This document shows, one piece after another, positions 5,616 to 12,575 of a stretch of DNA of 18,239 nucleotides (positions are counted from its first letter, which is position 1; every line of letters starts with the position of its first letter). The position numbers were made by a program, and so were the translations under genes. The notes beneath the pieces were generated by a model. That model was not told the DNA's origin and ran no database searches. It was given only the letters and a program-made list of their open reading frames with translations. Source of the stretch: Ruminococcus sp. UBA4385 (GTDB lineage Bacteria; Bacillota_A; Clostridia; Oscillospirales; Ruminococcaceae); contig DGRP01000005.1 of NCBI GenBank assembly GCA_002391065.1, positions 1 through 18,239 on the forward strand. The letters run 5' to 3'.

Positions 5616-7910
5616 ATGAGCCGCTTTGATTTCTGCTCAATTATGCAGGTGATTTCTCAATATATTTCCGACGCCAAAGCCCCAAGCCAAACTGAGCTTG
5701 CCTATCTTCTTTTCAATCAGTTTGCTTTGAAGCATGATGATTTCGACTTCGACCAAGGCAGAGTCAACCGCTGGCTAAAGGGCAAGGACGCTGTCAGCCC
5801 TACTATCACACGTTTCTATTTGCAGGACGGTTATGCCGAATATCTTGCCGCTGACCTTGAAGAAAAGATATTCCCTTTGATGACTGATGTGAGCAAAGCC
5901 GTACAAGAAATATATTATTTGCTGATGAATGACATCGGCATTTCCGATACCAAGAAAAACGAATTAACCGAGTTATACCCTCCACAGAATCCCACCGATA
6001 CAGCCGACTTTATCTCCGTTGTTCTTCTGTTCGGCATGGAGCGCAAATTTCAAAAGCGTGACACCAAACTGCTCACAAGCGGAATGCTTTCACCCGTTGC
6101 CGCTGACATCATAATGTCGGGCGCCGTACCTGCTCCATGAAAGCATTTCTGTGGTCGTGACAATGAAATATCTGAACTGCATACTTTACTTGAAAATCAC
6201 AGTAAGATTTTCATAACCGGCATCGCAGGCATAGGCAAAAGCGAGTTTGTCAAAGCCTACGCTAAAATGCACCGAAAGGACTACACCAACATTCTGTTTT
6301 TCACCTACCCCGGGAGCCTGCAAGCGCTGATCGAGGACATAGATTTTGCCAACGATCTCCCGAGCGATGATAACACCACCCGTTTCAAAAAGCACAACCG
6401 CTTTCTTCGCTCACTTAAACCCGACACGCTGCTTATAATCGACAATTTTAACACCACCGCTGCTAACGAGCCACAGCTCGATGTTTTAATGAAATACGGC
6501 TGCAAAATTCTCTTTACAACTCGCAGCAGATTTGAGCTCAGCTATATCTACGAGCTGAACGAGATCACAGACCTTGAAAGCCTGATATCGCTCACAGCAT
6601 ATTTCTATACCAATACTCAAAATCAACGACCGACAGTAGAGAGCATAATTGAAACCGTCCACCGCCATACACTCTCGGTTGAACTCTCCGCAAGGCTTTT
6701 GCAGACTGGTATCCTTGAACCGAGCGAGATACTCGACAAGTTGATTGAAAGTGCAGCCGCCCCCGTATCGTCTGACAAAATATCAATCACCAAAGACGGA
6801 CACACAAAAAAGGCGACATATCACAACCACATCAAAACACTTTTATCGCTGTTTTCCTTGAATGAAGAAATGCAAGCGGTAATGCGTTATGCTGCTTTCA
6901 TTCCTGCCAGTGGCATTCGTGCCCGTCTTTTTGCAAAGCTGATAAGCCTTGAAAATATGGACGCTGTCAACGGCCTTACCGAGCTGGGCTTTATCCAAAA
7001 TCCCGAAATGGACAAGATCACGCTGCACCCTCTTGTGCAGGAAACTATCGTTGCCGACCTGCACCCCGACACCGAGAATTGCCGACCACTGCTTGACAAT
7101 ATCCACCGAATCTGCTTGCAGCATGGTGTTGACATTCCTTATTATTCTGTGTTGTTTGCAATCACGGAAAATATAGCGGATAAAATAGTGATTTGTGATA
7201 AATCCGATTATCTGTTTTTTATCGAGAACTGCTTTGCTTAAATGGAAAAATACAGATACGCAAGCGGTATGAAAAAACTTGTTTCTGTGATGACTGATTT
7301 GCTTTCCGATGACACCCTCGGCACACAAAATGACCGTGCCTTGCTGCTCAATAATCAAGCCTCCTGTGAGGGTCTGCTGAACGGCAATTATCGAAAAGCG
7401 ATAGAGCTTGAAAATCGTGCAATCAATATGTGTGAGCCGATAAGCAATCCCTTGCTTGCCACAAATCTGCACATGAATCTCGGCTATCTTTATCAAGCAA
7501 ACAGTCAGCTTGCTCTTGCAAAACAAAGCATGGAAAAAGCTATGCAGATAATTGCAGAAGTAAACCAACCCACGCATGATGTAATTATCATGTCACGCAA
7601 CTACGCCCGACTACTTGCAGAAACAGGCGATGTCAAAAGAGCAATCACAGCACTCCAAAAGTGCGCCGAGCTTGTCAAGGCGACAAACTCCGAACTGACC
7701 TCCGACTATGCCGACATTCTATTCGACATAGCCGTTATCACTTTGCAGTTAAGCGGCATTCAGACCGCCGAGCCGTATTTTATCAAGGCTTTCAAGATAT
7801 ATCGTGAGGTGCTTTCCGATGATGATCTGCGAGAGAAAGCCGAGCTTGCAGCAAAGTATTTGGGGCGTGCAGGCATAACGCAAATGCCGAAATATCTTGC
7901 GTTAGAATAG
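5616..7910 (+). pseudogene. HTH/NB-ARC/TPR STAND ATPase with two in-frame stop codons
   Basis: Three consecutive open frames (5616-6140, 6141-7241, 7242-7910) lie in one reading frame. Together they read as one 764-residue STAND protein. An HTH-like N-terminus (about 1-85) is followed by an NB-ARC domain with Walker A GIAGIGKS (codons 202-209), Walker B LLIIDN (272-277) and the RNBS-B-like TTRSR (301-305). A winged-helix region and TPR-type helices (543-764) complete it. The frame is cut by TGA at codon 175 (6138-6140) and TAA at codon 542 (7239-7241). After the TGA no ATG, GTG or TTG occurs in frame before the P-loop; the first ATG (6267) lies past Walker A. After the TAA an ATG follows directly but has no clear ribosome binding site. 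STAND proteins act as ligand-triggered switches in regulation or antiphage defence. As written the gene cannot make the full protein; nonsense decay, readthrough or sequence error are the options. Confidence 0.85.
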
Positions 7911-7914
7911 CATT

Positions 7915-8829
7915 TTATCTGCGGAGTTTTTTCTTAGGTATTGTTTTTGCAGGTGCAGTATTTTTTATCGTCATAGCCTTTTGCTGCAAAGCATATTCAA
8001 TTCCTTTTCTTATGTATTCCTCACCCAGCCTGCCGGCACGAATCGAGATTGGCTTGCCATTCTTGTCAAGGTACATCGGGTGGCGGTAAGAAACCGTATT
8101 CCCTGCGACCCTGCACTCAACTCCGTATTCAGACTGAATAAAATGAATAACATCATTAAAGGTTTTGTTGTCCGGCTTGCCGACAGCAATCTTGATTATC
8201 TGCCGCAGATCGTCTTTGTAGCTCTGCTCACCACGCTTATGTATTTGCGTTTCGCCAAAGGTCAGCTTATCTTTTTGACGTGAAATGTCGTGATTGTAAA
8301 AGCTCTCACGCACCGAATTTGTAAAGCCGTATTCAAGGCATTTCTCCCCGAAATACTCCGACATATCATACAAATCCTTTTGGCTTCTACGGTAAGACTT
8401 GCCCGTAACCATATTGCAGTTACTAATCAGAAAATGCACATGAACGTGCGGAGTATCGGTATGCACCGCAAACAGCACCTCAAAACCCATGCTGTGTATG
8501 AACCGCTCAGCAAAGTCCTCTGCAATTTCAAAGGCTTGCTTGTAACTCACATTGTCATCGGGGTGAAAAGAAATTGACATTTTATGAGCGAGTATCGTGT
8601 TTCCCTTGTGTTTTGAATAACTCTTGCCGTTAAGCTTGCGGGTGACAAGAATGTTATTCGCAAAGTTATCCCGATCACAGCCGAGTGCGGTGTAAAGCCC
8701 CTCGGCTGTTTTCTTTATGCCTTGCTCGATCTGCTGCTTTTGCCGACCGAGCATATATGCCGCAGCGCTTTTCAGTGCCCCGACCGACTTGCAGGGCTTG
8801 TAGCTGACATTGACATTTCCAAACGGCAT
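7915..8829 (-). CDS. MOBP-type relaxase (mobilization nickase)
   Basis: A 304-residue relaxase. It carries the metal-binding motif HTDTPHVHVHF (His123, His128, His130, His132) typical of MOBP/VirD2-like enzymes, which nick oriT and stay bound to the 5' end through a tyrosine. Tyr25 in AAAYML is a candidate nucleophile. The protein is short for the family and lacks a helicase or primase domain, which fits a mobilizable rather than self-transmissible element. Its ATG overlaps the stop of the MobC frame (TAATG), with GGAGGGG just upstream, so it is translated from the same operon. Its 3' end meets the convergent STAND gene with a 4-bp gap and no obvious terminator between them. Confidence 0.88.
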   Translation of the reverse strand: MPFGNVNVSYKPCKSVGALKSAAAYMLGRQKQQIEQGIKKTAEGLYTALGCDRDNFANNILVTRKLNGKSYSKHKGNTILAHKMSISFHPDDNVSYKQAFEIAEDFAERFIHSMGFEVLFAVHTDTPHVHVHFLISNCNMVTGKSYRRSQKDLYDMSEYFGEKCLEYGFTNSVRESFYNHDISRQKDKLTFGETQIHKRGEQSYKDDLRQIIKIAVGKPDNKTFNDVIHFIQSEYGVECRVAGNTVSYRHPMYLDKNGKPISIRAGRLGEEYIRKGIEYALQQKAMTIKNTAPAKTIPKKKLRR

Positions 8830-9166
8830 TACCCCTCCACAAGCGGCTTGTCAAGGAAAGCCGACAGCCTGTCCATCGTTGTGCAAAAACTTTTCTGATA
8901 ATACCCGATTGCGAACTGCGCCTTTTCGCTCTGAAAAGTGTTAGCAAGATATGCAACTTGATTCAGATTCACGCCGATCTTCCGCAGCTCGTGCATTATC
9001 GCCTTTAGTTCATCATCAAAGCGGTACACCTTTATATTAGAGCCACGCACCAGCTTCATAAAAAATCTGTCTTGCTCAGACCGCTTGCCTTACGCTTCTT
9101 TTCAAAAGTAGCAAGCTCTTTCTCCGTAAGCCTTATGTTGAATTGTCTATCCCTGTTTCTATTCAT
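8829..9166 (-). CDS. mobC: MobC-like relaxosome accessory protein, split at a -1 slippery heptamer
   Basis: Two overlapping frames together make a normal-sized MobC. The first (ATG at 9166, good GGAGG upstream) encodes 36 residues and ends at TGA 9056-9058. The second (ATG at 9059) encodes 76 residues and ends at 8829. The frames meet at GAT TTT TTA TGA, where T TTT TTA is a canonical -1 slippery heptamer; slippage would give a 112-residue fusion. The first piece holds the beta strand (QFNIRLTE) and first helix of a ribbon-helix-helix domain, and the second helix spans the joint. The 76-residue piece alone should therefore not fold as an RHH. It has no ribosome binding site of its own, though the ATGA overlap allows re-initiation. 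MobC proteins help the relaxase open oriT. A lost T in the T6 run, by mutation or sequencing error, is the plain alternative. Confidence 0.75.
9059..9065 (-). promoter_or_regulatory. Candidate -1 ribosomal frameshift site T TTT TTA
   Basis: On the minus strand the first MobC frame reads GAT TTT TTA TGA. The heptamer fits X XXY YYZ exactly in the zero-frame phase, with the stop codon directly after it. After slippage the next codon is the ATG of the second frame. I see no strong stimulatory hairpin downstream and no close upstream SD-like stimulator. Confidence 0.5.
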
Positions 9167-9175
9167 TTACCCTCC

Positions 9176-9565
9176 TTACCCTCCGACGAAATCAAAGTCG
9201 ATATCGTCGGCAGAAACGTTATTCTCATTTGTATTTGTTATATTTATCGTAGGTGCAGTTGCGTTATACGACATTACCATTTTAGAAAAGCAAGCCGCAA
9301 GAAAACTCGGCAGCACCTTCTCAACCGCTGATTCCACCGCCGCGACGATCTGCTCTACAAAGCGTTCCTCACGCTCTCTTGTTTCAAGGTATGGGTCATC
9401 TTTTATACGATAATAATTCTTGAAATACTCCGTCACAGCGACTGCAACCGCTTGGCTGTACGACTTGAATTTCTCCTTATCCATTCCTTGAAGATAATCC
9501 CATGCCTGTCTATCAAGAGGCTTATCTAGGTTGAAGCGCAGGGTAGTGCATTTGATATTGCTCAT
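9176..9565 (-). CDS. Putative ParR-type partner of the ParM-like protein
   Basis: A 129-residue protein encoded between the ParM-like gene and mobC. It starts 1 nt after the stop of the ParM-like gene (TAATATG) behind GGAGGGG, so the two are translated together. The N-terminus (strand TTLRFNL, then helices to about 50) could be a ribbon-helix-helix DNA-binding fold. The C-terminus is Asn-rich and ends in an acidic and aromatic tail (DDIDFDFVGG), reminiscent of ParR tails that contact ParM filaments. I do not recognise a specific family by sequence; the ParR call rests on position, size and the tail. Confidence 0.55.
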   Translation of the reverse strand: MSNIKCTTLRFNLDKPLDRQAWDYLQGMDKEKFKSYSQAVAVAVTEYFKNYYRIKDDPYLETREREERFVEQIVAAVESAVEKVLPSFLAACFSKMVMSYNATAPTINITNTNENNVSADDIDFDFVGG

Positions 9566-9566
9566 A

Positions 9567-10487
9567 TTACCCCTCCTTTTTCAGCTGTTCGTAGGCAATA
9601 GTCTCATAGCCCTTCGCCGCTGCGCAGATGTCATCAATGATCGTCACGCGGCTCATGTCGTACTCGCCGAAGTTCTTGATAATGCAGCCACCGTCGCCCG
9701 CAACGTAAAGCCTCATCAGCTCGGGGTCGTACTCATACTTTGCAAGCGTCTGGAACAGCTCGCCGCAGTATTTTTTGATCGTTTCCGTAATACAGTTTAG
9801 ATACTTCTCGGAAATATCCGCCTTGCCTGTGCGAATGACCTGCTCGATAATGCTCTCGTCTATCTTTGTGCAAAACCTGTCCATGACCGCATTTTTCGCT
9901 GCGATCACGCACTGATTTACGCCCAACTTTTCGGTGTAGCATTTGCTCTCGATCGGGCGCTTGTTGTTTATGAACATGATGTTCATCGTGCCGTTTCCGA
10001 TGTCAGCAAGCAAGTTCACACCCGTCAGCTGCGAAAGCCTATCCACCACGGCAGGATACCCCTGCGGATAGATCGAACAGCCGACGATGTGCAGCTTGTA
10101 TGCCACATCATTAAATGTGAATTTGACGCTTTTGTTCCTCATCATATACCTGCGGAAATCCTCACGTTGGGTCTTTACCCACGTCAGCGGCAGACCAGCT
10201 GCGATATGTACATTAGCCTCTGTTGTAAAAGTGCAGCGCAGTTCCTGTGCAATAGCTGCAAGTGTCAGCAAGTAGAAATCCTCGTCCATACTCTTGTCAG
10301 CAATGAATGCCTTGTGACCCTCACCGATACGGTAATACATTCCGTTGTATATCAGAATGTTACCGTCAAAGGTTGGCGCGGTCTTATACGCTGTAATGCC
10401 CGTCGGCATTATCGTATTCGCCGTCTTGATGTTTCCATAGCCGTGATCCACGCCTATGATCTTCGTTCCGTTTTTCAATTCTCTCAT
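9567..10487 (-). CDS. parM: ParM/StbA-like actin-family ATPase
   Basis: A 306-residue actin-fold ATPase. The phosphate 1 loop is VDHGYGNIK (Asp14), the phosphate 2 loop LLADIGNGT (Asp162), and the adenosine motif VAGDGG (about 262-267). ParM proteins polymerise into filaments that push plasmid copies apart with ParR bound at a centromere. This is the first gene of a tight leftward operon with the ParR-like, MobC and relaxase genes. The ATG at 10487 follows GGAGGG with 6 nt between. In an integrative element it may stabilise the excised circle or serve the transfer process; which one cannot be told. Confidence 0.85.
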   Translation of the reverse strand: MRELKNGTKIIGVDHGYGNIKTANTIMPTGITAYKTAPTFDGNILIYNGMYYRIGEGHKAFIADKSMDEDFYLLTLAAIAQELRCTFTTEANVHIAAGLPLTWVKTQREDFRRYMMRNKSVKFTFNDVAYKLHIVGCSIYPQGYPAVVDRLSQLTGVNLLADIGNGTMNIMFINNKRPIESKCYTEKLGVNQCVIAAKNAVMDRFCTKIDESIIEQVIRTGKADISEKYLNCITETIKKYCGELFQTLAKYEYDPELMRLYVAGDGGCIIKNFGEYDMSRVTIIDDICAAAKGYETIAYEQLKKEG

Positions 10488-10521
10488 TGAGATCCCTCCG
10501 TTTCATGTTCCGACGGTTTTA

Positions 10522-10536
10522 GTATCGCTCTGATAC
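10522..10536. promoter_or_regulatory. Palindromic operator candidate in the parM leader
   Basis: GTATC-gctct-GATAC is a perfect 5-bp inverted repeat between the parM promoter and its start codon. The same GATACC/GGTATC core recurs at 10632-10638, 10714-10721 and 10738-10745, so it may be a binding site for the ParR-like protein. Confidence 0.45.
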
Positions 10537-10551
10537 CTCCCGTCAAGAATA

Positions 10552-10580
10552 ATTATACCAGCGATCTCACGATTTGACAT
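10552..10580 (-). promoter_or_regulatory. Promoter of the parM-parR-mobC-relaxase operon
   Basis: On the minus strand an extended -10 box TGgTATAAT has its hexamer at 10552-10557. A partial -35 match, ATGTCA, lies 17 bp upstream at 10575-10580. The expected transcript would cover the palindromic operator and reach the parM start. Confidence 0.65.
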
Positions 10581-10650
10581 TGACTCAAAAATGACTGAAA
10601 AATGATTAATTTTTTGGCGTAAAATTCTTACTGATACCAAAAAATTGCGC

Positions 10651-10826
10651 GGCGCATACGCGCCTGAAATCAATTTGCAGAAAAATGGTATGAAAAATAT
10701 ACACAAAAAAACAGCGATACCGAACATAGTGCGTTTTGGTATCGCTGTTATGCGTTTATATTCGATTTTGCTGTCAGCCGCGAAAATCGCGCGGCAAAAC
10801 ATTTCATGCTGCGTAAATGGCAGCAT
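10651..10826. repeat. Series of short perfect hairpins upstream of the mobilization operon
   Basis: Separate inverted repeats are GGCGC-atac-GCGCC at 10651-10664, GCCGCG-aaaatcg-CGCGGC at 10777-10795, and ATGCTGC-gtaaatg-GCAGCAT at 10806-10826. ORFs crossing this stretch on either strand lack motifs. Clustering of hairpins upstream of a relaxase operon fits an oriT or single-strand origin, by inference. Confidence 0.5.
10704..10749 (-). terminator. Leftward terminator between the hairpin region and the parM promoter
   Basis: A perfect 12-bp stem pairs AACAGCGATACC (10710-10721) with GGTATCGCTGTT (10738-10749) around a 16-nt loop. Read leftward the stem is followed by seven T. It would stop transcripts entering from the right. 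Its stem also contains the GATACC core shared with the parM operator. Confidence 0.75.
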
Positions 10827-10828
10827 AG

Positions 10829-10900
10829 GCAGGTAGCACCGCTGGCTATACAAACCCCGACTTTAGGCGGGCTTTGCATAGTCTGTGCGGTACTACCTGC
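10829..10900. ncRNA. 72-nt long imperfect hairpin, candidate structured RNA or oriT
   Basis: The outer arms GCAGGTAGCACCGC (10829-10842) and GCGGTACTACCTGC (10887-10900) pair with one mismatch. After a small internal loop, 10846-10854 pairs with 10873-10881 with one mismatch. A further 4-bp CCCG/CGGG stem (10856-10859 with 10868-10871) closes an 8-nt loop. There is no coding frame here. The mismatches lie inside otherwise continuous stems, as in conserved structured RNA or folded single-stranded DNA. I do not recognise a known RNA family. Confidence 0.45.
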
Positions 10901-10903
10901 TCA

Positions 10904-10950
10904 GAGGGAGTGCCCTCCGAGACCTCCCCGATGCTGAGCATACGCTCGGG
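10904..10950. repeat. Two further hairpins downstream of the long hairpin
   Basis: GAGGG-agtg-CCCTC pairs at 10904-10917. CCCGA (10927-10931) pairs with TCGGG (10946-10950) around an inner GAGC-atac-GCTC. With the long hairpin on the left and the terminator on the right they form an almost continuous chain of structures from 10806 to 10990. Confidence 0.45.
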
Positions 10951-10954
10951 AAGG

Positions 10955-10990
10955 AAAAAGGCTTCTGCTGGGGTGTGTGCAGAAGCCTTT
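10955..10990 (-). terminator. Terminator ending the TIR/SPFH cluster
   Basis: A perfect 12-bp stem pairs AAAGGCTTCTGC (10957-10968) with GCAGAAGCCTTT (10979-10990) around a 10-nt loop. Read leftward, a run of five T overlaps the end of the stem. It lies about 36 bp after the last leftward ORF. Rightward reading gives TTTCTT, so weak bidirectional use is possible. Confidence 0.8.
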
Positions 10991-11025
10991 CTTGATATCA
11001 TTTAGTATGAATTCATATAACTATA

Positions 11026-11190
11026 TCAGCTAAATACAACAGTCTTATCATTTGAAAAAACATCAAAAGACTTGTTGATTTCTCCAAGCAGTTCATTAAA
11101 TCCAGTATTGAGAGTATCATTAATATATGCCTCTCTTGCTTTAGGCTTGTTAATAAGACTCCATTTTAATTGTCTATAAGAATTAGCCAT
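11026..11190 (-). CDS. 54-residue hypothetical protein at the end of the TIR cluster
   Basis: It begins MANSYRQLKW and starts 8 bp after the stop of the third TIR gene in the same direction. No proper ribosome binding site precedes the ATG, so it would depend on translational coupling. The composition is ordinary for a soluble, charged protein, with no membrane segment. I do not recognise the family. It could be a true small member of the system or the displaced tail of a longer homologue. Confidence 0.45.
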   Translation of the reverse strand: MANSYRQLKWSLINKPKAREAYINDTLNTGFNELLGEINKSFDVFSNDKTVVFS

Positions 11191-11198
11191 TGAGGATA

Positions 11199-12571
11199 CT
11201 AATCGTCAGATTCATCTGAAATGATATCAGCAGAATTAAAAACGATCGGAAGAATATTATCAAATCGATGCTCAAGCTCATCTAAATCTAATACCCTTTT
11301 ATGACTGTCTTTCTCGGATGTTTTATCTTCCTCTTTTTTCTTTAATAGTGCTTGAATATCATCCTCGGCTTTTGATAAAAATTCTTTTTGCTCTTCATTT
11401 CCAAATCTAATAACTTTAGAATAGTTTTTACTATCCTTAATTGAGTGGTCAAGTGATGATAATGATTCTTTAGTAGTACACTGATTTTCTATCATCAGTT
11501 TATAAAGATATGCATCAGCATTCATAGGATCATGATTTAATACTTGCTCACAAAAATCATCGGCACGGTCAAACTCACCATCCTCAAGAAACAGCTCTAT
11601 TCTTTTCAGAAGAGGATCTGTATCAAATTGTGTTGTATTATTAGCCATTGTATATGGTGTCGTAAGAATAACTGTCTGTTCAGTATGCAATACTTTCCTT
11701 ATCCCACGTATAACATCGTTTATAAACCCGATCTTACTCATATCCTGGGCCTGCAAATGAGAAAACTCCTCAGGCAGATCATAAGCATCCATATCTTTAT
11801 AGCAAGAAATCAGAAGCTTTGAATAATCGTTTTTTACGATATTTAAGTATCGGTTCCATTCGTTTTTGACCCATATCGCATTGAAGTATTCAGGCTTTGA
11901 CCCTATAACAAGCATTACCTTTGAAGAATTAAGAGCTGCAAAAATATAGGGCTCATATTCCTGACCAAGCTTGTCTTCAAGAGTTATTGCTGAGTAGAAT
12001 ACCTTGAACCCTTCCTGTGTCAGTTGATGATATATTTCATTTGCAATAACACTGTCTTTTGTTCGCTTCCCATTTTCGTCAGATTCCTTGTAGCAAAGGA
12101 AGACATCAAATGGATCCTCCTTATGAACTATAGACAAAATGTTCTTCTGCAGCTTGTCAATAAATAATGCTTCTCGTTCATAAATAGTTTTCTGAGAGTT
12201 GTCGGCATACACTAACGCTGCTTGATAATCTATATCAGACATTATAGATTCAAGTTGAGTACGATGGCAGGTAGGTCTCTTTTTTTAGTAATGGGATCTT
12301 CGACATATTCGATGCCATACTTACATAGTACTATACCCCAGTAAGCTTCAGCTTCATTCGGATTAGCAGATACTATCTTTTCGTATAGATCCTGAGCTTT
12401 ATCAAACTCACTTTTCATTCGGAGATTATTTGCCCTGTTAAAGTTGTTTGCCAGAATGTCATCGTGTTTTTTAGGTATAGTCTGATTGGTTCCGCAGTAC
12501 TAGCATTCACAGACTGTCATTCCGTCAGTGACCTCCAACGATCCACCGCACATTTTGCATTTTAAGATCAT
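11199..12571 (-). pseudogene. Third zinc-ribbon TIR/TPR protein, broken by a TAG stop and a frameshift
   Basis: The frame opens at ATG 12571, 4 bp after the membrane-protein gene, with KCKMCGGSLEVTDGMTVCEC, which closely matches the intact paralogue at 15205-16857. It is cut after 23 codons by TAG (12500-12502) where the paralogue has a Glu codon. The same frame continues with YCGTNQTIP and AEAYWG to about 12280. There, at a T7 run (12280-12286), homology moves to another frame, which continues through PTCHRTQLES into the 347-residue frame starting at ATG 12242. That part keeps a complete TIR domain (DVFLCYKESDENGKRTKDS, and Glu in IWVKNEW) and TPR helices with a charged C-terminus. The ATG at 12242 has no ribosome binding site. 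Probably a pseudogene; a zinc-ribbon-free TIR protein made by re-initiation is less likely but possible. Confidence 0.8.
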
Positions 12572-12575
12572 CTTC

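Larger units (their letters stand above)
4054..10990 (-). mobile_element. Integrative and mobilizable element 2 (right end uncertain)
   Basis: It begins at the tRNA-derived att site. It holds its own tyrosine integrase, a small HTH regulator, a STAND ATPase gene, and a ParM/ParR/MobC/relaxase operon with a hairpin-rich noncoding region upstream. No type IV secretion genes are seen, so it would need a helper for transfer. The right end is arbitrary: no matching att copy was found, and the TIR cluster beyond 10990 could be cargo of the same element or host DNA. Confidence 0.6.

Noticed and set aside
6138..6140. Selenocysteine at the in-frame TGA of the STAND gene
   Set aside because: No SECIS-like hairpin is visible directly downstream, and a Sec residue just before an NB-ARC domain has no known precedent.
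6843..7577. 244-codon minus-strand frame
   Set aside because: It is antisense to the STAND gene and crosses its second stop codon; no motif or ribosome binding site supports it.
10645..10836. 63-codon plus-strand frame
   Set aside because: It consists of the terminator stem and hairpins read through; no ribosome binding site.
10503..10853. 116-codon minus-strand frame upstream of parM
   Set aside because: It runs through a promoter, a terminator and several hairpins, and the translation has no recognisable features.
10829..10900. Integron attC site
   Set aside because: The expected RYYYAAC and GTTRRRY core sites are absent and no IntI-type integrase is present.
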